NCBI GenBank assembly: GCA_001771585.1 | Contig: MEUE01000001.1 | Location: 317,789 to 381,788 of the forward strand | Reading direction: 5' to 3' | DNA from: a candidate division WOR-1 bacterium RIFOXYB2_FULL_46_45 | Lineage (GTDB): Bacteria; Margulisbacteria; WOR-1; XYC2-FULL-46-14 | DNA: 64,000 nt | Shown here: positions 49,100 through 57,443 of the stretch, piece by piece | Numbering within the stretch: the stretch's first letter is position 1 | How the letters are laid out: each line of letters starts with the position of its first letter | Program-made: the position numbers and the translations under genes | The notes under the pieces: generated by a model | Databases searched by the model: none | The model's input: only the letters and a program-made list of their open reading frames with translations | Told to the model about the DNA's origin: nothing

Positions 49100-49755
49100 C
49101 TTTTGTGGTACGGCATCCGGCGCCCCATGATCCCGATCCCGGTCGGAATGACCGATCTTTTCTTGTACGGATCTTCTTTCCTGGGAGCGCTCTGCGGGAT
49201 CGGCCGAGTGATCATTTTTAGCGCCACAATAATTTTGGCTGAAGCGGCCAAAGCCGAAGTAACCTTATAGGCATCCAGCAAATTTTCACCGATTACAAAA
49301 GAGCCGTGCCCCCTGATCATGGCGGCCCGATAGGAACTATTAAAAACCGTTCCCAGCTCCCTCCCCGCTTCGGCAGAGGCAATCGCTTCTTTGGGCTTCA
49401 CGACCGGTACCACCCGGGTATAAAAACGCCCCTCCGCGTCTTGCGGAATAATGCGATCTTCCTGGATTGAAAGGGCGATTGCTTCGGCCGGATGGGCGTG
49501 GACGATTGCCTGCGCTTTGGACCCCTTGTAAATCGCCCGATGGACCACCAATTCACAAGAGGCCTTGCCGTCGTTTGGATCACCCTCCGCCAAAGAAACC
49601 TCAATGATATCTTCGTCTTTCAATTCCGAAAGCATGCTCCCGTGGGCGGTGATAAATATTTTATCCCCCTGCCGCACGCTCATATTCCCCCCGTGCGAAG
49701 TGATCAATCCTTCCTCAAAAAGTTTTTTTCCTACCAGTTTAAATTCTTCCAACAT
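49096..49755 (-). CDS. Class II aldolase/adducin-family protein (pentulose/deoxysugar phosphate aldolase-like)
   Basis: In this 219-residue protein, S-H-G-G-N-M-S-V-R, C-E-L-V-V-H-R-A-I (with the catalytic Glu), V-H-A-H-P-A-E (two zinc-binding His) and R-G-H-G-S-F (third His) define the fold. Family members are fuculose-phosphate and ribulose-phosphate aldolases or the MtnB dehydratase; the sequence does not decide the substrate. The next gene upstream encodes a PfkB sugar kinase and overlaps it by 25 bases, so kinase and aldolase likely act in sequence on one sugar or on a methylthioribose-type salvage product. Confidence 0.82.
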   Translation of the reverse strand: MLEEFKLVGKKLFEEGLITSHGGNMSVRQGDKIFITAHGSMLSELKDEDIIEVSLAEGDPNDGKASCELVVHRAIYKGSKAQAIVHAHPAEAIALSIQEDRIIPQDAEGRFYTRVVPVVKPKEAIASAEAGRELGTVFNSSYRAAMIRGHGSFVIGENLLDAYKVTSALAASAKIIVALKMITRPIPQSAPRKEDPYKKRSVIPTGIGIMGRRMPYHKR

Positions 49756-50666
49756 TTTTCCTCCTCATCAAAGTGTGAAAATCGCTTGAATTCGTCAAAA
49801 CGTTTTTTAATTTCCCGATGCGTTAACCTCCTCATCCGGTCAGGCCCGAAATCTTCCACGTTAAAAGAAGCCATCACCGACCCGAAGATCACCGCGGTAC
49901 GGATATTGCCGGGACTCAAATCGCCGCTTTGGGCCAGATAGCCGATAAAACCGCCGGCAAAAGAATCCCCCGCCCCGGTCGGATCCTTCAATTCTTCCTG
50001 CGGATAAGAGGCCGCGGAGAAAAAAGCGTCGGGGGTAAAGACCACCGCCCCGTGTTCTCCTTTCTTTATTATTGCTCCCTTTGCCCCCAGCTCCAAAATC
50101 CGCCGCCCAGCCAAAGGAAGGTTCGGCGTTTCCATAAACTGCCGCGCCTCTCCTTCGTTCAACAGCATAAAATCAACTTTCTTGATTAGTTTATGGAGAG
50201 AGCTTCTTTTGCTCTCGATCCAAAAATTCATCGTGTCGGCGGCGATAAATTTGGGGGCTTCCAATTGTTCTATTACCATTAGCTGGAGATCGGGATCAAG
50301 ATTGGCCAGAAAAACATATTCCGCCTTTTTAAGCTCCGGAGAAAGCCGGGAATCAAAATTGAGCAGAGTATTTAGATCGGTTTTTTTGGTGTGGGCATGA
50401 TTCATATCGTATTCATAAGAACCTTCCCAGTGGAACGTTTTTCCGGAAGCTTTTTTTATCCCCCGGGTATCAATCCCCCTCCCTTCCAAAAAATCAACCT
50501 GGGTAGTTGGAAAATCCTCTCCCACAATTGAAAGTAGAGAGAGCGGTCCAAAAAAGCTGGCCGAGATTGACGCGTGGATTCCCGATCCTCCCAGGATATT
50601 CTCTTTTCTGCCAAAGGGAGTTTCTATCGTATCCAATCCGCTGGTTCCGGCAATTAAAAGCTTCAT
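49731..50666 (-). CDS. PfkB-family sugar or nucleoside kinase
   Basis: The 311-residue protein has the N-terminal G-G-S-G-I-H-A-S-I-S-A and the C-terminal catalytic D-P-T-G-A-G-D-S-F-A-G-G-F of ribokinase-like enzymes. The substrate lid with E-Y-D-M-N-H-A-H-T-K-K-T-D is unlike common ribokinases and may mark a special substrate. It overlaps the aldolase gene, which suggests a two-step path of phosphorylation then cleavage. It overlaps proC by 4 bases. Confidence 0.85.
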   Translation of the reverse strand: MKLLIAGTSGLDTIETPFGRKENILGGSGIHASISASFFGPLSLLSIVGEDFPTTQVDFLEGRGIDTRGIKKASGKTFHWEGSYEYDMNHAHTKKTDLNTLLNFDSRLSPELKKAEYVFLANLDPDLQLMVIEQLEAPKFIAADTMNFWIESKRSSLHKLIKKVDFMLLNEGEARQFMETPNLPLAGRRILELGAKGAIIKKGEHGAVVFTPDAFFSAASYPQEELKDPTGAGDSFAGGFIGYLAQSGDLSPGNIRTAVIFGSVMASFNVEDFGPDRMRRLTHREIKKRFDEFKRFSHFDEEEKCWKNLNW

Positions 50667-51478
50667 TTGGAAAGTTCTTTCGACCGCCTGGCCGCGGCCA
50701 GGAGCGTTTCTTCTACCGCCTTTTTAAATTTATACTTTTTCAATACTTTTAAGCCCGCTTCGGTGGTCCCTCCTTTGGAGGTGACCATATCGCGCAGGGC
50801 CGACAGGTGATGTTCGGTCTTTTCCACCATACAAAGAGCCCCTTTTATCATGGCCAGCGCCAGCCGCCGGGCCGTTAAAGGAGGAAGATTGGAACGGATC
50901 GCCCCGTCGATCAATCCTTCCAGGAAAAGATAGGCAAAGGCCGGACCGGAACCGGAAAGTGCGGTCACCGCGTCCATATATTCTTCCGGAACAAAAAGGG
51001 TCTCGCCGACGGTTGAAAAGACCAGCTCCGCCAGTTTCAAATCCCCTTCGGCGGCAAACTGGCCATGAGAAAGCGCCGTTATCCCGCAGCCAACCATCGC
51101 CGGAGAGTTAGGCATGGCACGCAGGAGCGGAACTTTTTTTAGCTTTTTCTGCAGTGCGCCGATCGTAACCCCGGCGGCAATTGAAATAAACATCTGATGT
51201 TTGCTGGCATAGGGAGAAATCTCATCCAACACCTTCAGCATATCTTGCGGCTTGACCGCCAGGATCACAATCCGCGCGGCCGCTACCAGGGCAGGATTGG
51301 AAGCGGCTCCTTTTATATTATAGGAGGAAACCAGGTGCTTGATCCTTTTTTTATCTTTATCGTAAACCATAATCTGCGAAGGAACGGCGGCTTTTGAAGA
51401 AAGCAAGCCCTTGATAATTGCTTCGGCCATTTTTCCGCCGCCGATAAATGCCAGTTTAGAATGATGAAGATTCTTCAT
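50663..51478 (-). CDS. proC: Pyrroline-5-carboxylate reductase
   Basis: From this ATG the protein is 271 residues. The Rossmann motif F-I-G-G-G-K-M-A-E-A-I, the V-K-P-Q-D motif, M-P-N-S-P-A-M-V-G and the C-terminal signature A-L-S-G-S-G-P-A-F-A-Y-L-F define ProC, which makes proline. A TTG at 51499 would add 7 residues that come from a repeat, so the ATG is preferred. It precedes the PfkB kinase and follows sepF, a common sepF-proC neighbourhood. Confidence 0.94.
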   Translation of the reverse strand: MKNLHHSKLAFIGGGKMAEAIIKGLLSSKAAVPSQIMVYDKDKKRIKHLVSSYNIKGAASNPALVAAARIVILAVKPQDMLKVLDEISPYASKHQMFISIAAGVTIGALQKKLKKVPLLRAMPNSPAMVGCGITALSHGQFAAEGDLKLAELVFSTVGETLFVPEEYMDAVTALSGSGPAFAYLFLEGLIDGAIRSNLPPLTARRLALAMIKGALCMVEKTEHHLSALRDMVTSKGGTTEAGLKVLKKYKFKKAVEETLLAAARRSKELSK

Positions 51479-51490
51479 GTCTTTTTTTTG

Positions 51491-51598
51491 AATTTTCAAT
51501 TATCAATGCTCAATTTTCAATTACGGTATGCCTTCGGCATGATTATAATGTGCGAAGCACACATTAATTGATCATTGAAAATTGTTAATTGATAATTT
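51491..51598. repeat. Inverted repeat of TCAATT units around two small hairpins, between sepF and proC
   Basis: Left arm of repeated TTTTCAATTATCAATG units (51491-51522) and right arm of CATTGAAAATTGTTAATTG units (51565-51598). Between them lie the small hairpins ATGCC-TTC-GGCAT and TGTGC-GA-GCACA. This is a mobile-looking intergenic element with no coding function seen. Confidence 0.75.
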
Positions 51599-51602
51599 CT
51601 TA

Positions 51603-52052
51603 CTATCGGCCAAAGAAGCTGTCTTTTCGTTCACCAAAAGGAGAAACCCCTTCTTCCAGTATACCTTTTTCTTCCGCTTCTGTCACCCTGACGGAGTTCG
51701 GAGTGAAAAGAAAAATGGTCTCCGCAATCTTGACCATGTGGCCGTCAATCGCGTAAGCGGTCCCGCAGACAAAATCGATCAAACGCGTCCCTTCGGAAGG
51801 ATCAAGGTTTTTTAGGTTTACCAAAACCGGAGAACCTCCTCTCAAACTGCCGGAAATTGAAAGCGAATCCTCGTAAACCTTGGGCTCATAAAGCATGATC
51901 TCGCAGAGGCATTCGGTCTTCTCTTTTACCGCTTCTCTTCTCCCCTTTAAGATCGATCCGATATCAAGCTGGCTGGCCGAAGCGCGATTCTCTTCTTCTT
52001 CGGTTTCAAGTCCCATAAATACTTTTGCCCTTTTCAACAGGTTTTCTACCAT
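51603..52052 (-). CDS. sepF: Cell division protein SepF
   Basis: The 149-residue protein starts with a short amphipathic region, has a polar linker, and ends with the SepF domain: V-Y-E-D-S-L-S-I, G-S-P-V-L-V-N-L-K-N-L-D, R-L-I-D-F-V-C-G-T-A-Y-A-I-D-G and I-F-L-F-T-P. It links FtsZ to the membrane in lineages such as Cyanobacteria, Firmicutes and Actinobacteria, a hint that this diderm is not a proteobacterium. A strong GGAGGT precedes the ATG. Confidence 0.94.
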   Translation of the reverse strand: MVENLLKRAKVFMGLETEEEENRASASQLDIGSILKGRREAVKEKTECLCEIMLYEPKVYEDSLSISGSLRGGSPVLVNLKNLDPSEGTRLIDFVCGTAYAIDGHMVKIAETIFLFTPNSVRVTEAEEKGILEEGVSPFGERKDSFFGR

Positions 52053-52077
52053 GATTTATACCTCCAAGATTAATATA

Positions 52078-52106
52078 AGTATAAGAGCAGGTTTTCAAAA
52101 AGTCAA
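52078..52106 (-). promoter_or_regulatory. Sigma-70-type promoter of sepF
   Basis: On the minus strand TTGACT (52101-52106), 17 bases, TATACT (52078-52083). Confidence 0.7.
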
Positions 52107-52122
52107 CCGCTATTTCAAGGGA

Positions 52123-52151
52123 TTGCAAGGCCATTTTTTTTATGGTAAAAT
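52123..52151 (+). promoter_or_regulatory. Sigma-70-type promoter of rpsB-tsf
   Basis: TTGCAA (52123-52128), 17 bases, TAAAAT (52146-52151), then AGGAGG at 52163-52168 before the ATG. Divergent from the sepF promoter. Confidence 0.7.
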
Positions 52152-52179
52152 TAATCTTAAATAGGAGGTTTTATAAAAT

Positions 52180-53037
52180 ATGTCTATTGTAACGATGAAA
52201 GAACTTTTGGAGGCGGGGGTACATTTTGGCCACCAGAGCAAAAGCTGGGATCCCAAGATGTCCCCGTTTATTTATTCGTCCCGGAACAATATCCACGTTA
52301 TCGACCTGCACAAGACCATCCCTTTGATTGAAAAGGCCTACCGCTTTATCGAAGCGGCGGTTAAAAAAGGAGGAACGGTTCTTTTTGTGGGGACAAAAAA
52401 ACAGGCGCAGGAAGCGGTTGAGGCCGAAGCCAAGCGTTGCGGGATGTTTTTCGTGAAAGACCGCTGGCTCGGCGGAACACTTACTAATTTTAAGACCCTT
52501 CAGAAAAATATCGCCCGAATGAAAGAGATCGAGCAGATGGAGACCAACGGGATGTTTGAAAAGCTCCCTAAAAAAGAAATTGCCGCGCTTCGCCGCGAAT
52601 GCCGCAAGCTGATTCGCGGTCTGGACGGGATCCGCGACATGAAAGCGGCTCCCGCAGTCATCTTTATAATCGACACCAAAAAAGAACAAACCGCACTGGC
52701 AGAGGCAAAGCGGCTTAATATCCCGGTAATCGCGGTGGTTGACACCAACTGCGATCCCGACCAGATTGAATTTCCGATCCCGGCCAACGACGATGCCATC
52801 CGTTCGATCAAACTTTTGACCACGATTATTGCCGACGCAGTAATGGCCGGACGGGAGCTTTTGAAACCGGAAGCGGAAAGAACCCCCGAAATCGCCGTTC
52901 CGATTGAAGAAGGAACAGAAGCGGCTCAGGAGCCGTTAAGCGAAGAAGCTCTGGTTGTAACGGAGGAAGAGCGGCTGGAAGAACTGACTCCTCCAATCCC
53001 CAAAATAGCGGAAGAAGAAGAAAGGATCGGCTTATAA
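52180..53037 (+). CDS. rpsB: Small ribosomal subunit protein uS2
   Basis: The 285-residue protein has the uS2 landmarks [38 protein letters not shown] and [14 protein letters not shown]. An acidic C-terminal tail of about 55 residues goes beyond the bacterial core. It is followed 1 base later by tsf, the common pair. Confidence 0.97.
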   Translation: MSIVTMKELLEAGVHFGHQSKSWDPKMSPFIYSSRNNIHVIDLHKTIPLIEKAYRFIEAAVKKGGTVLFVGTKKQAQEAVEAEAKRCGMFFVKDRWLGGTLTNFKTLQKNIARMKEIEQMETNGMFEKLPKKEIAALRRECRKLIRGLDGIRDMKAAPAVIFIIDTKKEQTALAEAKRLNIPVIAVVDTNCDPDQIEFPIPANDDAIRSIKLLTTIIADAVMAGRELLKPEAERTPEIAVPIEEGTEAAQEPLSEEALVVTEEERLEELTPPIPKIAEEEERIGL

Positions 53038-53038
53038 A

Positions 53039-53641
53039 ATGACAACCATTACTTCAAAAATTGTTCAGGAATTGAGAGAAAAGACCGGCTGCGGGATGAT
53101 GGACTGCAAAAAAGCGCTCACCGAAACGAACGGCGACATGGAAGCCGCCGCCGACCTTTTAAGGAAAAAGGGGCTGGCGGGAGTCGCAAAACGGTCCGGA
53201 AGAGTTGCCGCACAGGGACAGGTTGCCTCTTATATCCACACCGGTGGGAAGATCGGGGTTTTAGTCGAGGTTAACTGCGAAACCGATTTTGTCGCCAAAA
53301 ACGACGATTTTCAGGCCTTTGTGAAAGATGTCGCCATGCAGATTGCCGCACAAAACCCCGAATATATTACCAGAGAGGATGTCCCGGAAGGGGTCGTCCA
53401 GCACGAAAAGAATATTTTGATCCACCAGGCCAAAGAAGAAGGAAAGCCGGAAAAGGCGCTGGAAAAGATTATTGAAGGCCGGGTCAAAAAGTTTTATGAA
53501 GAAGTCTGCCTGCTTGAACAGCCATTCATTAAAGATACCAAGAAAACGATCAACGATCTTTTGGGCGAAATCGCCGCCAAGATCGGTGAGAATATCGTCA
53601 TCCGCCGCTTTATAAGGTATCAACTGGGCGAAAAATCTTAA
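53039..53641 (+). CDS. tsf: Elongation factor Ts
   Basis: The 200-residue protein has the N-terminal UBA-like [16 protein letters not shown] and the core [12 protein letters not shown]. It recycles EF-Tu. It is a short form with one core subdomain (about 200 versus 280 residues), as in many Gram-positives and Cyanobacteria. Confidence 0.96.
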   Translation: MTTITSKIVQELREKTGCGMMDCKKALTETNGDMEAAADLLRKKGLAGVAKRSGRVAAQGQVASYIHTGGKIGVLVEVNCETDFVAKNDDFQAFVKDVAMQIAAQNPEYITREDVPEGVVQHEKNILIHQAKEEGKPEKALEKIIEGRVKKFYEEVCLLEQPFIKDTKKTINDLLGEIAAKIGENIVIRRFIRYQLGEKS

Positions 53642-53647
53642 AAGTGT

Positions 53648-53653
53648 TAAAAT
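53648..53653 (+). promoter_or_regulatory. -10-like box of polA
   Basis: TAAAAT 6 bases before the polA ATG with no ribosome site; -35 is not clear. Confidence 0.35.
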
Positions 53654-53659
53654 AGCCCC

Positions 53660-56335
53660 ATGAAAGCCCTCCTCATAGACGGAAACTCGTTAGCTTATCG
53701 CGCCTTCTACGCTCTGCCCGATACGATGAAAACCTCAACCGGCATTGTGACCAATGCCATCTACGGCTTTACTTCGATGCTTTTAAAAATTCTGGAAGAG
53801 GAGCCGGACTATGTCGCGATCTCTTTTGACTTGAAAGAGCCAACTTTTCGGCACAAAGAATATAAGGAATACAAGGCAACTCGTGAAAAAGCCCCCCCCA
53901 CCCTCCACCAACAGATGCCGTATATAAAAGAAGTGGCGGAAGCGTTTGATATCCCCATCTTTGAAATGGCAGGATATGAGGCGGACGATGTGATCGGAAC
54001 CTTGGCCAAAGAGGCGGAAAAAGAGGGCTACAACGTTGAAATAATATCGGGTGATAAAGACCCACTCCAATTGGTGACCGATAAAATTAAATTGCGGACC
54101 ACCCGCAAAGGGATCTCCGATATCGTCGTCTACGGCAAAAAAGAGATCAAGGCCCAATATAACCTGGAGCCGGAACAACTGATCGATTTGAAGGCGCTAA
54201 AAGGCGATTCGTCCGACAATATTCCCGGGATAAAAGGGATCGGAGAAAAGACCGCGTTGGAACTATTACATGAATTCGAATCATTGGATAACCTTTTTGA
54301 ACATTCGGATAAAATCAAAAAGGAACGCATTAGAAAATTAGTTGAGGAAGGAAAAGAGATGGCCCTGTTGAGTCGAATGCTGGGGACGATCAAGACCGAT
54401 GTTCCGATAGAGATAAAAATTAAGAACCAGGAAAAATACAAGATCGACTGGGACAAAGTGGTGCGGGTTTTTGAAAAATTCGAATTTGGTTCCCTGATAA
54501 AAAAGTATTCCAACCATAAACACTCCAAACAAACTCTTGAAGAAAAGAGGGAACAAATTTCCAAATTTGATTTCCATTGCGTCGATTCCGAAAATAAACT
54601 GCAGGAATTGATCAAAAAACTGGAAGCGGCCGATTCTTTCGCTTTTGATACCGAAACCGATTCGGTCTCTGCTTTGGATGCGAATTTGATCGGCATTTCG
54701 TTTTCCGTTAAACCCGGAGAAGCGTTTTATATTCCTATTGAAGGCGAGAATTCGAATTCTCGCCTTCAATTATTCAAATCAATCCTCGAATCAAATAAAC
54801 TTAAAGCCGGCCACAACATCAAATACGATATCGAGGTCCTGCTGAAATACGGCATCAAGGTCGCCCCACCCTATTTCGACACCATGGTCGCCGCCTATCT
54901 GCTTGATCCTAATTCGGACCAGCTGAACCTGAAAGCGGCCGCCGCCCGCTACCTGGGACGGCATGAAATGATCCGGCTGGACGAGCTGATCGGAAAAGAT
55001 GCCGAATATAAAAATTTCTCCGAAGTGCCGAAAGATCTGGCCGCCCAGTATGCCTGCTCCGATGCCGACGCGACGATCGGATTAAAAGAGGAGTTTGAAA
55101 AATTATTCACCGAAGGCGAGAATTCGAATTCTCGCCTTCGGAAATTATTCCATGATGTGGAGATGCCCTTGATTTCGGTTTTGGTTGAGCTGGAGAAAAA
55201 TGGGGTTTATGTCGACACCAAAATTTTAAATAAAATCTCCAAAGAGCTTGAAATTGAGATGAAGGATTTGGAGCGGAACATCTTCGCGATTGCAGGAGAG
55301 ACCTTTAATCTTAATTCACCAAAACAACTGGCGGTAATTCTTTTTGAAAAACTGAAAATACCGATCGTCAAAAAGACCAAGACCGGAGCGTCGACCGACG
55401 CGTCGGTCTTGGAAGAGTTGTCGGCCAAATTTGAGATCGCGGCAAAACTTTTGGAGTACCGCACCTATGCAAAACTAAAATCGACTTATGTCGACGTCCT
55501 TCCCGAACTGGTGCGGAAAGATACCGGCAGGATTCATGCCAATTTCAACCAAACGATCACCGCCACCGGGCGGCTTTCAAGTTCCAATCCGAACATGCAG
55601 AATATCCCGATCCGCGGCGAGCTTGGAAAAAAGGTTCGCTCCGCCTTTGTCCCGCAAAAAGAAGGATACAAGATATTGGTTGCGGATTATTCGCAGGTCG
55701 AGCTTCGCATTCTGGCCCACCTGAGTCAGGATGAACAGCTGATCAAAGATTTTAAAGAAGACAAAGACATCCACCAGGCGACTGCCGACAGCCTCGGCAT
55801 TTCCCGCTCTGCGGCGAAAGCGATCAATTTTGGGATCATCTACGGCCAGAGCGCCTTTGGATTGGCCAAGAGTTTAAAGATCGGGCGGAAAGAGGCGCAA
55901 GAGTTTATTGACAAGTATTTTGAGCGCTATAAGGGAGTAAAAAAATTTATTGACAAGACTATTAAGGAGGCAGAGGAAAAGGGTTATGTTGAGACGATGC
56001 TGGGGAGAAAGAGGGAATTACCGGATATAAACAGTCCGAACCAGTCGCTCAAATCCTTCGCCGAGCGTACGGCGATAAATACGCCGGTGCAGGGGACGGC
56101 TGCCGATTTGATAAAAGTGGCGATGGTTAATATATGGAAGAAATACCCCACAATTAATTGTGGGGATTATATGCTCATTCTTCAGGTGCATGACGAATTG
56201 GTTTTTGAAGTTCCGGACAATGAACTAGAATCCATCCAAAAAATCGTGGTGGAGGCGATGGAATCCGCTATTCCACTTTCGGTGCCGCTTAAAGTGGATG
56301 TCGGGGTTGGGGAGAGCTGGAGCGGGGCCAAATAA
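53660..56335 (+). CDS. polA: DNA polymerase I with three in-frame palindromic insertions
   Basis: At 891 residues this is a complete Pol I. The 5' nuclease domain (1-290) has L-I-D-G-N-S-L-A-Y-R-A-F-Y and E-A-D-D-V-I-G-T-L. A proofreading domain (about 315-490) keeps F-D-T-E-T-D, G-H-N-I-K-Y-D and Y-A-C-S-D-A-D. The polymerase domain has D-Y-S-Q-V-E-L-R-I-L, M-L-G-R-K-R-E and Q-V-H-D-E-L-V. Perfect palindromes encode residues 360-370 and 484-494 (both containing E-G-E-N-S-N-S-R-L) and 829-835 (P-T-I-N-C-G). All lie where loops are expected, and the frame is kept. Catalytic residues are untouched, so the enzyme should work. Confidence 0.95.
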   Translation: MKALLIDGNSLAYRAFYALPDTMKTSTGIVTNAIYGFTSMLLKILEEEPDYVAISFDLKEPTFRHKEYKEYKATREKAPPTLHQQMPYIKEVAEAFDIPIFEMAGYEADDVIGTLAKEAEKEGYNVEIISGDKDPLQLVTDKIKLRTTRKGISDIVVYGKKEIKAQYNLEPEQLIDLKALKGDSSDNIPGIKGIGEKTALELLHEFESLDNLFEHSDKIKKERIRKLVEEGKEMALLSRMLGTIKTDVPIEIKIKNQEKYKIDWDKVVRVFEKFEFGSLIKKYSNHKHSKQTLEEKREQISKFDFHCVDSENKLQELIKKLEAADSFAFDTETDSVSALDANLIGISFSVKPGEAFYIPIEGENSNSRLQLFKSILESNKLKAGHNIKYDIEVLLKYGIKVAPPYFDTMVAAYLLDPNSDQLNLKAAAARYLGRHEMIRLDELIGKDAEYKNFSEVPKDLAAQYACSDADATIGLKEEFEKLFTEGENSNSRLRKLFHDVEMPLISVLVELEKNGVYVDTKILNKISKELEIEMKDLERNIFAIAGETFNLNSPKQLAVILFEKLKIPIVKKTKTGASTDASVLEELSAKFEIAAKLLEYRTYAKLKSTYVDVLPELVRKDTGRIHANFNQTITATGRLSSSNPNMQNIPIRGELGKKVRSAFVPQKEGYKILVADYSQVELRILAHLSQDEQLIKDFKEDKDIHQATADSLGISRSAAKAINFGIIYGQSAFGLAKSLKIGRKEAQEFIDKYFERYKGVKKFIDKTIKEAEEKGYVETMLGRKRELPDINSPNQSLKSFAERTAINTPVQGTAADLIKVAMVNIWKKYPTINCGDYMLILQVHDELVFEVPDNELESIQKIVVEAMESAIPLSVPLKVDVGVGESWSGAK
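54737..54770. repeat. 34-bp perfect palindrome in polA, GAATTCGAATTC-centred family, copy 1
   Basis: Each half is ATTGAAGGCGAGAATTC; the other half is its exact complement. It codes for the peptide I-E-G-E-N-S-N-S-R-L-Q in the proofreading domain. The inner 28 bases are identical to copy 2, while the outer bases differ but remain paired. Confidence 0.95.
55110..55141. repeat. 32-bp perfect palindrome in polA, GAATTCGAATTC-centred family, copy 2
   Basis: Each half is CCGAAGGCGAGAATTC. It codes for E-G-E-N-S-N-S-R-L in the same frame as copy 1, at the junction of the proofreading and polymerase domains. Confidence 0.95.
56146..56165. repeat. 20-bp perfect palindrome in polA (CCCCACA...TGTGGGG)
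   Basis: CCCCACAATT followed by its complement. It encodes P-T-I-N-C-G just before the Q-V-H-D-E-L motif. It resembles the TTTAAA-centred palindromes at 2274 and 63207 with a shorter middle. Confidence 0.85.
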
Positions 56336-56336
56336 T

Positions 56337-57392
56337 TTATCTTTCTGCGTACTGCTCTCTCCATTCCGTTAAAAAGCTAGTGTTAAGATGGACTTCAGCT
56401 CCTATCTTCTCAAGATAATCATTATACAATGTTTCCTTCAACACTCTAAATACGCCATTTTTATCAAATAAATACTGATTCCTAACCATAGCAAGATGCA
56501 AAGCGGTTGGAAGCAGCAATTGGTTGCCACAAAGTAAACAAGTGTTCCAAATTGCCTCAAAAACCTTAGATGCTTTTAATTTTTTTCCTGTTTTTTCTGG
56601 AATTGGTACAGGTAAAAGTCCTTCTACTATCGGATCCCATTCATTCGCCAAGCCAAAAATCCCTGGTCCGACACAATAAAAAGAATCTTTCTCTCGAAGA
56701 TAATAACCCGCCACATGATTGGCCAAATTAAAATGTCTTTCGACAAAATCCAATGATAAAGCGGGACGGATATTTTCATCAGGAATAGTGATTTTCCCGC
56801 CGGTTAATTTATAAATCTTCCCACGAACAAAATCAACTCCTTCTTCCTTTATAAGTGCAACTATCCTATCCTCAATCTTTCCTTCCATCTCTCTTTTTGA
56901 TATAAGCCGCCCGTCAATCGCTATCGCCGGATGGTTTTTTAAAACATAGCTCAACCACTTTTCATTCGTGACCGGTATATTTTTCTTTGATAAATCGGCG
57001 CTAAAAGCATCCAATGATAATCGTGAATTTTGAGTATGTCTAAAAAACTCAATCCATATGGCAACATATAGATCGGAAACGACTAGGCGTTCTACCGCAC
57101 AGGAAGCAACATCATCCCATCCTCTTGTTTCCGCAATCTCCTCATTTGCTGTTAATTCCACAATGTCGGGCAATCGTTCTGGTTTACAAGCATGCAGATA
57201 TGAACGCATAACCTCAACGAAACCATTAACATCTATCTTGTACCTGTTCCCGCTCATTCTAAATCTTATTCCTTTGCCGTTTAACTGGACACTCATTTCA
57301 CTGATTTCTTGAACAGGACCAGAATTAGGAATAGATATTCCACGTGTCCCAGAAGGACCACTTAATCCCCTATGAATTACTTGTTTTAACAT
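56337..57392 (-). CDS. Unknown orphan protein (351 aa)
   Basis: I do not recognise this protein. It starts M-L-K-Q-V-I-H-R-G-L-S-G-P-S-G-T-R-G-I, then mixes helices and strands, with G-N-R-Y-K-I-D-V-N-G-F, I-A-I-D-G-R-L-I-S-K-R-E and N-T-C-L-L-C-G-N-Q-L-L-L. It has no signal peptide or membrane helix. It is convergent with polA (1-base gap). The ATG has AGGAG 13 bases upstream, which is far, and a weak sigma-28-like element. The G-P-S-G-T-R-G-I start is unlike a folded N terminus and may be a secretion or binding tail, which is speculation. Confidence 0.7.
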   Translation of the reverse strand: MLKQVIHRGLSGPSGTRGISIPNSGPVQEISEMSVQLNGKGIRFRMSGNRYKIDVNGFVEVMRSYLHACKPERLPDIVELTANEEIAETRGWDDVASCAVERLVVSDLYVAIWIEFFRHTQNSRLSLDAFSADLSKKNIPVTNEKWLSYVLKNHPAIAIDGRLISKREMEGKIEDRIVALIKEEGVDFVRGKIYKLTGGKITIPDENIRPALSLDFVERHFNLANHVAGYYLREKDSFYCVGPGIFGLANEWDPIVEGLLPVPIPEKTGKKLKASKVFEAIWNTCLLCGNQLLLPTALHLAMVRNQYLFDKNGVFRVLKETLYNDYLEKIGAEVHLNTSFLTEWREQYAER

Positions 57393-57409
57393 GCTTTAAA
57401 TATATCTCC

Positions 57410-57436
57410 TATCTATTCTATGCAAAAAAAATTAAC
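57410..57436 (-). promoter_or_regulatory. Weak sigma-28-like promoter P7
   Basis: On the minus strand GTTAATTTT (57428-57436), 14 bases, GATA (57410-57413). It departs from the other members in the -35 and the spacer, so it is uncertain. Confidence 0.35.
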
Positions 57437-57443
57437 TCTTTAA

